Positions 1 to 8,370 of a DNA stretch of 64,000 nucleotides are shown here, piece after piece. Source of the stretch: Mongoliitalea daihaiensis. GTDB lineage: Bacteria; Bacteroidota; Bacteroidia; Cytophagales; Cyclobacteriaceae. The notes below the pieces were generated by a model. That model was given only the letters and a program-made list of their open reading frames with translations. It had not been told where the DNA came from and did not search any database. The stretch is from positions 2,206,001-2,270,000 of the forward strand of contig NZ_CP063779.1 of assembly GCF_021596945.1 (NCBI RefSeq), read 5' to 3'. Position numbers and translations under genes: made by a program. Each line of letters opens with the position of its first letter. The stretch's first letter is position 1.

Positions 1-2
1 AT

Positions 3-2267
3 CAGCGTTTTGTGGTCGAAGAATCCTTGGTGGATGAAATTTACATTTCTTCTCCTACCGCATTCACTATTCAGGAATTAGCGGCTTACAGCGAACCATT
101 GGAGGAATGGGTCACAGTGGACTTGGGCGAAGTGAAAAATGTGGGTTGGATACGAGCAAGGTATTGGAATGGAACCAATAATTCTGTATCGGCAGCGCTT
201 TATGCTGGTGAAACGCTCGAGCAATTGGTGAAGATTCAGGACCTGAATCCTACACGACTGAATTTTGAAGATATCGTGCTAGCGCAGCCCATAGCTGCTC
301 GCTATGTACGGATAGCGCATCGCTTGGTGGATGAGAATTTCAAAAGAGCCTCCGTACAAGAGCTAATGGTTTTTGATGAGTTTGGCTCTTACGGCCCTAA
401 GCCTACTGCGAAGCCGCAGCAACACTCTTTTGGAGATTTATTTGGAATCAATACCGTATGGGCTTGGGGAACCAATAAGGTACCCAATCTGCAAGGACCC
501 AATGAAGGCGCACAGAAATTTATACGAGCAGGTTCCCAAGCTAGAAACTATCACAACATACACTGGGATACCACCGATCCGGACATCACGCCTGATTACA
601 CACCAGGGATTTATCAGATACGCAATCAATGGACCCAATGGCATCGAGAGTATGCTGATTGGAAAACTAAAGGCTTTACAGTAGACGTTACCTATACTTT
701 TGACCGCTTCAGAGAAGATGCATGGGATACGCCGTACGCATCTGCTTACAACTTAGGCCAGGCATTTGGCCAGGTGTATGGTCCGCGTAACCTCAACTTG
801 GTTCGCACCGTGGAGGTGGGCAATGAACCATGGGATTACAGCGATAGTACCTATGTTCAAATTTTGGAAGGAATGGCTAAGGGCTTGAAAGAAGCTGATC
901 CGGGTTTTGTTGTACTTCCGGCGGCCCTACAGGCAGCAGACCCTGGATTGGGCAATACAGGCGTAAGCAAGCATTATATGGGGAATAAGCTTTCTTCCAC
1001 TGCTGCGGCCTATTTGGATGGCATCAATCTCCATTTGTATAGCTATGTCTTTGGCGAAAATGGGGTTCGGGTCGCAGTACAGCCGGAACATCCACAATCC
1101 CGCATGCAAGAGATCTATGCAGGGATTCGGTTCCGTGATGCCAATATGCCCGGGAAGCAGATCCATGTCACCGAATGGGGCTGGGATTCATCCAGTGCAA
1201 ATGAACTGGCCATCAACAATGAAGCAGTGAGTTCCACTTCCCAAGCCTTGTATCTGGTGAGGGGCTTGTTATGGCTAAGCAGAATGGGGATAGATCGTGC
1301 TCATTGGTATTTTTATGCCAATGTACCGATTGAAACAGGCCAACCGGTCAACCACGACCGCTCAGGTCTTACAGAATCTCGTCTGTTCAATTTCCAGGAA
1401 AAACGTTCCTTTATCGCTGCCGAAGCTGTTAAGAATCTGATGGCGGATTTATACTTCGATCACATCATTCAGGAAGATGAGCAAGCATACATCTATGCGC
1501 TTCGCAATCAGGCGGGCGAATTTTCACACCTGATAGCTTGGAGACCGGTGGTAGGAGATGATACCTTATCCACGAATTACACCATAGCAATGGATCGATC
1601 CGCAGAAGCGGCTCACTACATCTCAGGACTTGATCCGCATGGAGAATCTGTTCATGTGAGTGCTAGTGGGAATGAGCTAGTGCTGCCCTTATCTTCCAAG
1701 CCATTACTAGTGAGGTTAGGCGCAGTGCTTACTTCTCCTCCACCTGCAAATACTGCTAGATTATCTTATCGAGTGGAAAGGGCCCATACCATATTTGAGT
1801 TAACTACCGAGCAACCAGTGGAGGAGCTTGGGGAGGTCCTTTTTCGAAAAGGTTCTAATGCTCTCGCAGACCCTTCACTTCAGGAGCTACAATGGGAAAA
1901 AGTTGATGAGCGTCGTTGGAGAGCACAAGTGCAGGAAATGATGCCAGGTACTTATATCCTCAAAGCGGATTTATCCCAACATGAGATTCAGAGTAACGTG
2001 GTTGATTTGATGGTGGACAGTCGTGTGCGAATCTTCCCCAATCCTGTTCAGGCAATAGGCTATCTGGAGTTAATCAAGCCATTTGAAGAGGAGACACGTA
2101 TACAGATTATCAATATCCATGGTAAAGTAGAAAGAGAAATAGTATTGCCTATGATGGCAGCATCCTGTGAGTTGAATCTTTCAAACCTGAAAAATGGTAT
2201 TTATTTGATTCAAGTTCAAAATCAACAGTATCTCAGTCAGACACGAGTGATAAAGAATGGGGATTGA
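3..2267 (+). CDS. Secreted clan GH-A glycosidase-like protein with T9SS tail (5' partial)
   Basis: The reading frame is open to the left edge, so the true start lies outside the window. The N-terminal ~125 visible residues resemble a discoidin (F5/8 type C) carbohydrate-binding beta-sandwich. A TIM-barrel-like glycosidase domain follows from about residue 144. It contains VEVGNEPWD, with the probable acid/base Glu at bases 825-827, and HVTEWGWDS, with the probable nucleophile Glu at bases 1173-1175; this pair is typical of clan GH-A. The last ~80 residues begin with VRIFPNPV and end with a basic strand, which is a type A T9SS sorting domain, so the enzyme is probably secreted or surface-attached. 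The exact GH family (GH39- or GH5-like) and the substrate cannot be fixed by eye. A strong terminator follows at once. Confidence 0.75.
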   Translation, partial: QRFVVEESLVDEIYISSPTAFTIQELAAYSEPLEEWVTVDLGEVKNVGWIRARYWNGTNNSVSAALYAGETLEQLVKIQDLNPTRLNFEDIVLAQPIAARYVRIAHRLVDENFKRASVQELMVFDEFGSYGPKPTAKPQQHSFGDLFGINTVWAWGTNKVPNLQGPNEGAQKFIRAGSQARNYHNIHWDTTDPDITPDYTPGIYQIRNQWTQWHREYADWKTKGFTVDVTYTFDRFREDAWDTPYASAYNLGQAFGQVYGPRNLNLVRTVEVGNEPWDYSDSTYVQILEGMAKGLKEADPGFVVLPAALQAADPGLGNTGVSKHYMGNKLSSTAAAYLDGINLHLYSYVFGENGVRVAVQPEHPQSRMQEIYAGIRFRDANMPGKQIHVTEWGWDSSSANELAINNEAVSSTSQALYLVRGLLWLSRMGIDRAHWYFYANVPIETGQPVNHDRSGLTESRLFNFQEKRSFIAAEAVKNLMADLYFDHIIQEDEQAYIYALRNQAGEFSHLIAWRPVVGDDTLSTNYTIAMDRSAEAAHYISGLDPHGESVHVSASGNELVLPLSSKPLLVRLGAVLTSPPPANTARLSYRVERAHTIFELTTEQPVEELGEVLFRKGSNALADPSLQELQWEKVDERRWRAQVQEMMPGTYILKADLSQHEIQSNVVDLMVDSRVRIFPNPVQAIGYLELIKPFEEETRIQIINIHGKVEREIVLPMMAASCELNLSNLKNGIYLIQVQNQQYLSQTRVIKNGD

Positions 2268-2293
2268 GTTTGATATTCCCTTTCCATGCATCA

Positions 2294-2326
2294 AAGCCAG
2301 CAGAAACACTACCTGCTGGCTTTTTT
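2294..2326 (+). terminator. Rho-independent terminator after the glycosidase gene
   Basis: A perfect 10-bp stem (2294-2303 with 2313-2322) encloses a 9-base loop and runs into a T tract. It lies 27 bases after the stop codon. Confidence 0.85.
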
Positions 2327-2468
2327 ATTACAAAGTATTGATTGAAAATATGATAGCGCTCTATCCCAAAGAATTAAAAGCAGAAGATGATAAAAAAGTA
2401 ATGATTCGTTTACAAAATGAGCCTATTCATATAATTTGTAAAAAAATCACAATAAACCTTTGCGTTAT

Positions 2469-2486
2469 ACACACACACACACACAC
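2469..2486. repeat. (AC)9 microsatellite
   Basis: Nine uninterrupted AC dinucleotides lie about 125 bases upstream of the lipoprotein start at 2613. The stretch 2268-2612 otherwise holds only the terminator at 2294-2326 and no convincing gene. Dinucleotide tracts of this length can slip during replication, but no effect on the next gene can be shown from sequence. Confidence 0.9.
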
Positions 2487-2612
2487 GCACTATTTTAACC
2501 AAAAAAAGATGTACTACTAAGGTGGGATTGGCAATCCGTATGACTCAAAAGAAAAATTCATGAGTCTTGTGCGGAAGACAAAATATTTACAAAACCATTA
2601 AACTAACAAAAA

Positions 2613-3248
2613 ATGAAGCTAAACTTATTTTTATACCTCCTGACATTCATGGTTATTCTTTCATGTAATCAACAAAATCTTAGCAATTCAGAAATTTTTG
2701 AAAGTGAATTGCAAGCGGTAGGTCCTGGTGGTGAGATAAATATTGATGTAGTTACTTGGGGAGATCCTCCAATCTGGTTGGAGATAAGTGATGATTCCGA
2801 ACTAGAGCGTCTTCTTACAACTATCAATTCTATAAACGAAAGCGATTTAAAGGTATCAAATGTTTCAGTTTTTGAATTAACCAAAGAAGACTGGGATAAA
2901 ATCGTGCAAAATATCAATGAATCTAGTACTGAAGATGTTGGAGGGGATTGGAGTAGAAAAAATACTGTAAAATTCTCTGATGACAATAAACTGAATTTTA
3001 GTTTTGATGATTTGCAAAGTTTTAGGTTAAATGACAAGATGTTAACCGAACTAGATATCAACTATTTTAAAGTGAATTATCCTAAGAGTTATTCTTTACG
3101 GAACTTTCCTGGGGATTCTTACAAGCAAAATTTCATGGACTATACTCCAAATATTTATGATCATGTAAGACTTCGGGTTGAGAATAGTTTGTCTGTATTA
3201 AATTTTCGATTCATCGATGGAAATTTAATCAATGTTTCACTAGAGTAG
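2613..3248 (+). CDS. Hypothetical lipoprotein
   Basis: This 211-residue protein starts with a hydrophobic signal segment ending in the lipobox VILSC, with the lipidated Cys at residue 18. It is therefore probably anchored in the periplasm or outer membrane. The mature part is acidic and rich in Ser, Asn and Asp, with no domain I recognise. It stands alone: a terminator precedes it and another (3324-3347) follows it, and the next gene is on the other strand. Base composition is more AT-rich than the flanking enzyme genes. No function is proposed. Confidence 0.7.
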   Translation: MKLNLFLYLLTFMVILSCNQQNLSNSEIFESELQAVGPGGEINIDVVTWGDPPIWLEISDDSELERLLTTINSINESDLKVSNVSVFELTKEDWDKIVQNINESSTEDVGGDWSRKNTVKFSDDNKLNFSFDDLQSFRLNDKMLTELDINYFKVNYPKSYSLRNFPGDSYKQNFMDYTPNIYDHVRLRVENSLSVLNFRFIDGNLINVSLE

Positions 3249-3323
3249 TTATTAAGGTCATAAGCTTAGGGGATTAATTTCCTACGTAGGCCAACTGATC
3301 TAGAGAATACTCAATTTAAATTG

Positions 3324-3354
3324 AGGGGGAGTTTGGTTACTCCCCCTTTTTTTA
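3324..3354 (+). terminator. Rho-independent terminator
   Basis: The stem 3324-3332 pairs perfectly with 3339-3347 around a TTGGTT loop, followed by a run of T. It ends the lipoprotein transcript ahead of the convergent dinB gene. Confidence 0.85.
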
Positions 3355-3459
3355 TTTCTAGGTATCATAAATTGTAGGATAGGTTGGGATGTCTTAATGA
3401 CATGGTTGAAAAAAGAGAACCGATAGCTAAAACAGGCCTGCCTCTGACGCCCTATCATC

Positions 3460-4650
3460 CTACACCGCCACCCCATTGAAAGGGTTAAATCTCCTGCTGC
3501 CCACTTGCATGCCCACAGCCCTGCACACGGTCTTGTCTCCAAACTTGCCATTGATGCGGTCCAGGGCTTGGTAGAGGCGGATTTGCTCGGCAGTGTCCTC
3601 AAAGAGGTTGATCTGATAGTTGCCATGGACCAGGTTGCTGAAGCGCACGCCGATAAGCCGGATCAGCATGCGTCGGCTGTAGAGTTTTTTGAATAAGTCC
3701 TTGATTACCTGTATCAGCGTATGATCTGCAGAGGTGTAAGGAATGCGCTGCTGCACGGTGTGGGTGTCGAAATCGGAATAACGAATCTTCACACTCACAC
3801 AGGCGGTGAGCTGCTGATTTTGCCGGAGTTTGCCCGCCAACTGTTCCGTCATGGCGATCAGATGGGCTTCCAGCATTTTCACATCGATGGTATCCTGCTC
3901 AAAGGTGTTTTCGGAAGAGATAGACTTGGCCTCCGAATAGGGGACTACAGGGCTGCGGTCTATGCCGTTGGCCTTTTCCCAGATGCTGAGTCCATTTTTC
4001 CCAAACGTAGCTTCCAGCAATTCAGAAGGCATCACTTGCAGGGTTTTGACCGTTTTGACTCCCATGTTGAATAAGGTGTTGGAAGTCTTCTCTCCGATCA
4101 TGGGAATCTTCCGCACGGATAGAGGGGCGAGAAAAGGCTTCTCGTCTCCCCGTGGGATTTCCCGGTAGTTATTGGGTTTAGCCTCTCCGGTGGCTACTTT
4201 GGAGACAGTCTTGTTTTCGGACAGTCCAAGGGAAATGGGTAATCCGCTTTCTTTCAAGATACGCTCACGTAGTTCCCGAGCCATCTTCAGGCAGCCAAAG
4301 AAGCGGTCCATGCCGGTGTAGTCTATGTAGAATTCATCGATGGAGGATTTTTCAAAGAGGGGTACAGCCTCTCGGATGATTTCGGTGATTTCATGGGATT
4401 TTTGACTGTATTTTTCAAAATCCCCCCGAATCAACAATGCCTCAGGACAGAGTTGCCGCGCTGTCCGCATGGGCATGGCGGAGTGTATGCCAAATTTCCG
4501 TGCCTCGTAACTGCAAGAAGCCACTACCCCCCGATCTCCCGAACCTCCGATGAGGATGGGCTTCCCTACCAAGCGATTGTCATACAAGCGCTCTACCGAC
4601 ACAAAGAACGAATCCAAATCCATGTGCACAATACTTCTCCCACTTTCCAT
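3460..4650 (-). CDS. dinB: DNA polymerase IV (Y-family translesion polymerase)
   Basis: This is an error-prone polymerase that copies past damaged template bases. The protein has 396 residues, a usual length for DinB. The N-terminal motif HMDLDSFF gives the first metal-binding Asp (D11), and SSIDEFYID gives the catalytic D105/E106 pair. The palm and fingers region (GDRGVVASCSYEARKFG) is followed by a helix-hairpin-helix stretch (GEKTSNTLFNMGVKT) and a little-finger domain with the usual QLAGKLR sequence. I chose the ATG at 4650 because only nine residues precede the conserved motif. The gene diverges from the S24-type repressor gene across roughly 100 bases that carry a dyad, a layout suggesting damage-linked control by that repressor (inference). 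Confidence 0.95.
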   Translation of the reverse strand: MESGRSIVHMDLDSFFVSVERLYDNRLVGKPILIGGSGDRGVVASCSYEARKFGIHSAMPMRTARQLCPEALLIRGDFEKYSQKSHEITEIIREAVPLFEKSSIDEFYIDYTGMDRFFGCLKMARELRERILKESGLPISLGLSENKTVSKVATGEAKPNNYREIPRGDEKPFLAPLSVRKIPMIGEKTSNTLFNMGVKTVKTLQVMPSELLEATFGKNGLSIWEKANGIDRSPVVPYSEAKSISSENTFEQDTIDVKMLEAHLIAMTEQLAGKLRQNQQLTACVSVKIRYSDFDTHTVQQRIPYTSADHTLIQVIKDLFKKLYSRRMLIRLIGVRFSNLVHGNYQINLFEDTAEQIRLYQALDRINGKFGDKTVCRAVGMQVGSRRFNPFNGVAV

Positions 4651-4675
4651 CTTGTTAAATATTTTGACATTTTTG

Positions 4676-4692
4676 TGTTTATAATTTAAACA
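4676..4692. promoter_or_regulatory. Candidate operator between dinB and the S24 repressor gene
   Basis: An imperfectly spaced dyad has 6-base arms TGTTTA and TAAACA around five bases. It sits in the middle of the divergent intergenic region, 26 bases from the dinB start. Position and symmetry fit autoregulation plus dinB control by the neighbouring repressor; binding is inferred only. Confidence 0.4.
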
Positions 4693-4700
4693 TCATTTTT

Positions 4701-4708
4701 TATATTTG
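4701..4708 (+). promoter_or_regulatory. Candidate -7 element (TATATTTG) of the S24 repressor gene
   Basis: The octamer matches the Bacteroidota -7 consensus TAnnTTTG. It overlaps the furthest-upstream possible TTG start (4706), which argues for one of the later ATG starts. No clear -33 TTTG lies at the usual distance. Confidence 0.35.
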
Positions 4709-4747
4709 AAAGGTGTATGTGCACGCATGACAGCAATTGACGGAAAA

Positions 4748-5443
4748 ATGTATCTGAACGCGAATATTAAATTTCTACGCAAGCAAAAGGGTCTGACGCA
4801 AGAGACGCTCGCCCATGCCTTGGGGATTAGTCGGTCCAAGTTGGCAGGTTACGAACTCAATATTTCCCCTCCTTTGGAGAAGCTACTGGAGTTTGCCGAT
4901 TATTTTGGGGTATCGGTGGATATTTTATTGAGAAAAGAGTTGGCTTCTCTTTCGGAGTACAAGCTAAGACAGGTATTGGAGACGGATCAGTTTCTTCGGG
5001 GTCGCAATCTCCGGATTCTGAGCACGACGGTGGACCAAGATGGGAGAGAGTTGATCGAGGTGGTTTCCCAAAAAGCCAAGGCCTCCTACCTGGCAGGGTT
5101 TTCGGATCCGGATTTTATTGAGGAATTGCCACGTTTTTCCTTGCCCTTTTTGCCGCAGGACAAGAAGCACCGGGTTTTTCAGGTAGATGGGGATTCCATG
5201 TTGCCCATTCCTGATGGAGCTTGGCTTGTCTGTGAGTATGTGGACGATTGGTTGGCTATCAAGGATGGGGGAAAATATGTGATCGTCACCGAGCAGGACG
5301 GTGTCACCTTCAAACTCGCTTACAATCAGATCAAGGAAAAAGAGCGGCTATTGCTTTGTTCCTCCAATCCTATTTATAAGCCCTTTTATGTGGCAATAGC
5401 GGATGTACGAGAAGTGTGGAAGTTTCGGTTGATGATGGTGTAG
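4748..5443 (+). CDS. XRE-HTH/S24 peptidase-fold (LexA-like) transcriptional repressor
   Basis: The protein has 231 residues from the ATG at 4748; in-frame alternatives are ATG 4727 and TTG 4706. I prefer 4748 because the helix-turn-helix starts immediately (NIKFLRKQKGLTQETLA) and a -7 box overlaps 4706. Residues ~5-60 form an XRE-type DNA-binding domain. The C-terminal half is an S24 fold, with the nucleophile in GDSMLP (S150) and a general-base Lys in FKLAYN (K189). An Ala-Gly pair in SYLAGFSD (116-117) is a plausible self-cleavage site. Proteins of this type are LexA/CI-like repressors inactivated by RecA-stimulated autoproteolysis. Its divergent partner is dinB, so it likely controls a small damage response (inference). 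Confidence 0.88.
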   Translation: MYLNANIKFLRKQKGLTQETLAHALGISRSKLAGYELNISPPLEKLLEFADYFGVSVDILLRKELASLSEYKLRQVLETDQFLRGRNLRILSTTVDQDGRELIEVVSQKAKASYLAGFSDPDFIEELPRFSLPFLPQDKKHRVFQVDGDSMLPIPDGAWLVCEYVDDWLAIKDGGKYVIVTEQDGVTFKLAYNQIKEKERLLLCSSNPIYKPFYVAIADVREVWKFRLMMV

Positions 5444-5448
5444 GGAGG

Positions 5449-5481
5449 GAGACACGAGATGCTAGACACAAGACATAAGAC
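5449..5481. repeat. Short-period degenerate repeat (GAGACA/TAGACA type)
   Basis: Degenerate words (AGACACGAG, AGACACAAG, AGACATAAG) follow one another directly after the repressor gene. The complementary kind of word recurs at 13072-13107. It joins the left end of direct repeat copy A. Confidence 0.6.
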
Positions 5482-5909
5482 AAATTTGTTGTGGAGAGAC
5501 GATTTTAGTCTGATTGAAATAAGTGGAAATAAGTGGAAATAAAGTTGAAATAATTGGGATTAGCTACTCATTTGGCTGGAGAGATTTGGGGAGTATGGGG
5601 TGGAAGTAATGTTGATATAATGTCCAGGTAAATTTGAAATAGCTTAGGGCATCCATAGGGCGGCTAGTCCTGAGGTCTTTGCAGAAAACAAAGGGATTGT
5701 GTAAAAATAAAAATCTGTGAAAATCTGCGAAATCTATGGACCATCCTTTTGTGTACTTGGGGCTCGATTGTTGCCGGCGTGGCGTGAACCATGGCAGAAA
5801 ATTGAGTTAAAATTTTGAATGTGAGCATCTTGAGGGACGTTCCTATGGATGTCTTTTAATGCGATGATGGATATCCCCTAGTTTTGCGGCTTTGCGCCTT
5901 GGCGTGAAC
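5479..5909. repeat. Long direct repeat, copy A
   Basis: About 430 bases, from the word pair around TTTAGTCT to the GC-rich end GCGCCTTGGCGTGAA. They recur in the same order and orientation as copy B at 7460-7899, with scattered substitutions and small indels. Internally the repeat has a GAAATAAGTG word array, an AAATCTGTG/AAATCTGCG array and a TTTGCGGC/TTTGCGCC array. Short open frames across it are not credible genes. It fills most of the gap 5444-6024 beside the ATPase gene. Confidence 0.85.
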
Positions 5910-5950
5910 TCTTCCATGAAAAAGAGTCCTCGTATTTCCACTTCCAAACC

Positions 5951-5985
5951 CGTTGACTGTTGAAATTCGACCGTTGACCTCCAAG
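5951..5985. repeat. Short-period degenerate repeat (GTTGAC words)
   Basis: Words such as CGTTGACTGTTGA and CCGTTGACC follow copy A. Related words in the complementary sense occur at 8919-8947 and 43494-43528. Confidence 0.5.
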
Positions 5986-6024
5986 TATTGGCTTCGACTC
6001 CGCTCAGCCATAGATTACTTTCAA

Positions 6025-7194
6025 TTACTCTAGAAATCCATCGATTATGAGGTTTTTCCAACTCGATACTTTAATCCCATTACTTCTGTTTTGGTCCATT
6101 TCACCTCCGTAGAGGACGATTCCATTGGTGGCTCCACTCAGTTCCATCCAATAACTAATATTTTTGAAATATTCACTGGTGACTGTTTTTCCGGATTTAA
6201 TTTCAACTGGTAAAAGGTTTAATCCCTCATCAACGATGATGTCAATCTCTCTTCCTGTTTTATCTCGCCAATAAAACAGGTTAACTTCCTTACCTGCATT
6301 AGTTCTTTTTTTCACTAATTCAGAAACAATGAAGGTCTCAAAGATACTTCCCCTTAATGGGTGAATGGATAACTGATCTTCCTTTAAAACCCCAAGTAAG
6401 GAACAAACCAATCCAGTGTCATAAAAATACACCTTGGGCCTTTTGGTAATTGTTTTGTTGAAATTTCTATAGTGTGGTCTGATCAGAAATACAATAAAAC
6501 TACTTTCGAGGATCCCGATCCAGGACTGTATTGTTTTTGTATCCACTCCTACTTCAACAGCTAATGAAGTCATGTTTAATTCCTGCCCGGTCCTTCCTGC
6601 AAGTATTCGGATGAATCGCTCAAATACAATCAGGTCTGTTACATTTTTGATTTGTCTGACATCACGCTCAACATAGGTTCTGAGGTAGTTTGGGGACCAA
6701 TCAGTTGGTGGAATTCCACGGTCATGTACAGGAGGATAAAAGCCGGTAAACTGAATTTTATCCTCAATCAATTCATTCTGTGGGTCCGACCCATAAAGTT
6801 CACTCAAGCTGAAAGGAAGTAATTGCAAATAGGCAACTCTCCCGGCAAGGCTTTGACTGATAGTTTGTTGCAATAAAAAATTATTGGAGCCGGTTAATAT
6901 GAATTGACCAGATTCATCACTTTTATCAATGATTCCCTGCAAATAGGAGAACAGGTCTGGAGTTCGTTGGACTTCGTCTAATACGGCTCCTTGAGGGTAG
7001 TTGCCCAAGAAGCCTCTCGGATCTTGCAGTGCATAATTTCGAGTATCAGGATCTTCCAAAGAAACATATGGCTTTTTAGGGAATAGGGATTTGACCAACG
7101 TTGTTTTTCCAGATTGTCTTGGTCCAATTACAGCAACAGCTTTAAACATGGAAGCTAGTTGCACTAGTTTAGAGGAAGCGGCTCGTTCAATCAT
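6025..7194 (-). CDS. AAA+ ATPase with DUF4143 / nuclease-like C-terminal domain
   Basis: The protein has 389 residues. The N-terminal AAA domain carries a Walker A motif (GPRQSGKTT, ~24-32), a Walker B motif (AVLDEVQ, ~70-76) and a sensor-like TGSNNF. The C-terminal DUF4143 region ends in REIDIIVDEG followed by PVEIKSGK, a D...ExK arrangement reminiscent of the PD-(D/E)XK nuclease fold. Family members are common accessory genes in Bacteroidota; their role is poorly known. The gene stands alone between direct repeats A (5479-5909) and B (7460-7899), so it sits in a unit of about 2 kb that recombination could delete or duplicate. A perfect 25-base palindrome lies 16 bases upstream of the start. 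The function is not assignable beyond an ATP-driven protein. Confidence 0.88.
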   Translation of the reverse strand: MIERAASSKLVQLASMFKAVAVIGPRQSGKTTLVKSLFPKKPYVSLEDPDTRNYALQDPRGFLGNYPQGAVLDEVQRTPDLFSYLQGIIDKSDESGQFILTGSNNFLLQQTISQSLAGRVAYLQLLPFSLSELYGSDPQNELIEDKIQFTGFYPPVHDRGIPPTDWSPNYLRTYVERDVRQIKNVTDLIVFERFIRILAGRTGQELNMTSLAVEVGVDTKTIQSWIGILESSFIVFLIRPHYRNFNKTITKRPKVYFYDTGLVCSLLGVLKEDQLSIHPLRGSIFETFIVSELVKKRTNAGKEVNLFYWRDKTGREIDIIVDEGLNLLPVEIKSGKTVTSEYFKNISYWMELSGATNGIVLYGGEMDQNRSNGIKVSSWKNLIIDGFLE

Positions 7195-7210
7195 AAAATA
7201 AAAATACGGA

Positions 7211-7235
7211 AAATATGGAATCTGATTCCATATTT
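7211..7235. promoter_or_regulatory. Perfect palindrome upstream of the ATPase gene
   Basis: Twelve-base arms (7211-7222 and 7224-7235) match perfectly around one central base. Position immediately upstream of the start suggests an operator or a 5' hairpin in the leader. Confidence 0.6.
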
Positions 7236-7389
7236 TTCTAATTTTTATCTAAATGATAGTCCGAGACTTCAAGATGTAGTTCCTGATTTTACTGGAATTT
7301 GGTTGATGGGAAAGTCTCGGAAGGGAGTTAGAAATTAGAAATAAAGGATGAAGGAGGACCGAGCCTGTCTGCGCCTGGCAGGCGTTAAG

Positions 7390-7411
7390 AAAAGTTATAT
7401 TGATAACTTTT
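7390..7411. repeat. Small inverted repeat in intergenic DNA
   Basis: Nine-base arms AAAAGTTAT and ATAACTTTT surround four bases. A second weak hairpin (GCCTG...CAGGC) lies just upstream. No nearby transcript clearly uses it as a terminator. Confidence 0.5.
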
Positions 7412-7459
7412 TAGCGAGGAGCCAGGTTGGAGGGTAGGAAGAAAAGGATGAAGAATCAA

Positions 7460-7899
7460 GACAATTTTGTCCTGGAGAGATGATTTTAGTCTAATTGAAA
7501 TAAGTGGAAATAAATGGAAATAAGGTAGAAATAAAGTTGAAATAATTGGGATTAGCTATCCATTTGGATGGAGAGATTTGGGGGTATAGTGTGGAGGTAA
7601 TGTTGAAATAATGTCCAAGTAAATTGGAAATAGCTTCGGGTATCCATAGGGCCGCTAGGCCTGTGGCCTTCGTAGAAAAGAAAGGGATTGTGTAAAAATA
7701 AAAATCTGTGAAAATCTGCGAAATCTGTATACCATCCTTTTGCGGACTTGGCGCTCGATCGTTGCCGGCGTGGCGTGAACCATGGCAGGAAATTGAGTTA
7801 AAATTTTGAATGTGAGCATCTTGAGGGACGTTCCTATGGATGTCTTTTAATGCGATGATGGATATCCCCTAGTTTTGCGGCTTTGCGCCTTGGCGTGAA
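7460..7899. repeat. Long direct repeat, copy B
   Basis: This is the second, same-orientation copy of the repeat at 5479-5909, about 1.98 kb to the right, with the ATPase gene between. The order of internal blocks is identical. Its right end runs directly into the partial copy C. Confidence 0.85.
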
Positions 7900-8110
7900 A
7901 AATAAAAAATCTGTGAAAATCTGCGAAATCTGTGGACCATCCTTTTGCGGACTTGGCGCTCGATCGTTGCCGGCGTGGCGTGAACCATAGCAGGGACCTG
8001 GATTAAAATATCTAATGACGAACGTGAAGGTCATGGGGGCGTTTACATGGATGTCTTTCAGTGCTAGGATGGATATCCTTAGTTTTGCGGCTTTGCGCCT
8101 TGGCGTGAAC
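7900..8110. repeat. Long direct repeat, partial copy C
   Basis: About 210 bases repeat the right half of copies A and B, from the AAATCTGTG array through GTTGCCGGCGTGGCGTGAACC to the closing GCGCCTTGGCGTGAA, in tandem with copy B. The central part has diverged more than the ends. Confidence 0.8.
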
Positions 8111-8179
8111 TTTTCTATCATTCCAAATTCTTCATTCCACATTCCTAATTCCAAACTGCTCACTGGCTTCTACTTCGCT

Positions 8180-8255
8180 CAGCCACCAATCACTAAATCC
8201 ACTATTCACTCAATCCACTAATCACTCAATCACTTAATCCACTTTTCACTAATTT
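8180..8255. repeat. Short-period degenerate repeat (CACTAATC/CACTCAATC words)
   Basis: About eight imperfect repeats of 8-11-base words (CACTAAATC, CACTCAATC, CACTTAATC) stand in the gene-free stretch between copy C and the methyltransferase gene. Confidence 0.75.
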
Positions 8256-8370
8256 TAACTCCTTATCATAGACAAAAATGCCAGAAATCCGTTATACCTT
8301 TGACAACATACCCACGTTGAGTTAATTGGCATACTGAATACGCTTACCACACCCTTAAACAAGAGCGAAG

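Noticed and set aside
2257-2520. Open frame of 87 codons after the glycosidase gene
   Set aside because: It runs through a terminator hairpin and the AC microsatellite (giving a His-Thr run) and has no coding character.
3721-4689. Several plus-strand frames opposite dinB
   Set aside because: dinB on the minus strand has full Y-family motifs; these are antisense shadows.
5843-6061. Minus-strand frame encoding FTPRRKAAKL
   Set aside because: It is a translation of repeat copy A; the same peptide appears in 7834-8163 from copies B and C, so it is repeat sequence, not a gene.
5479-8110. Insertion sequence or transposon
   Set aside because: No transposase, terminal inverted repeats or target-site duplication; only direct repeats around an ATPase gene.
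7834-8163. Minus-strand frame of 109 codons
   Set aside because: It is composed of repeat copies B and C; the repeated peptide reflects repeated DNA.
8180-8255. CRISPR-like array
   Set aside because: Repeats are only 8-11 bases, degenerate and without unique spacers; no cas gene is present.
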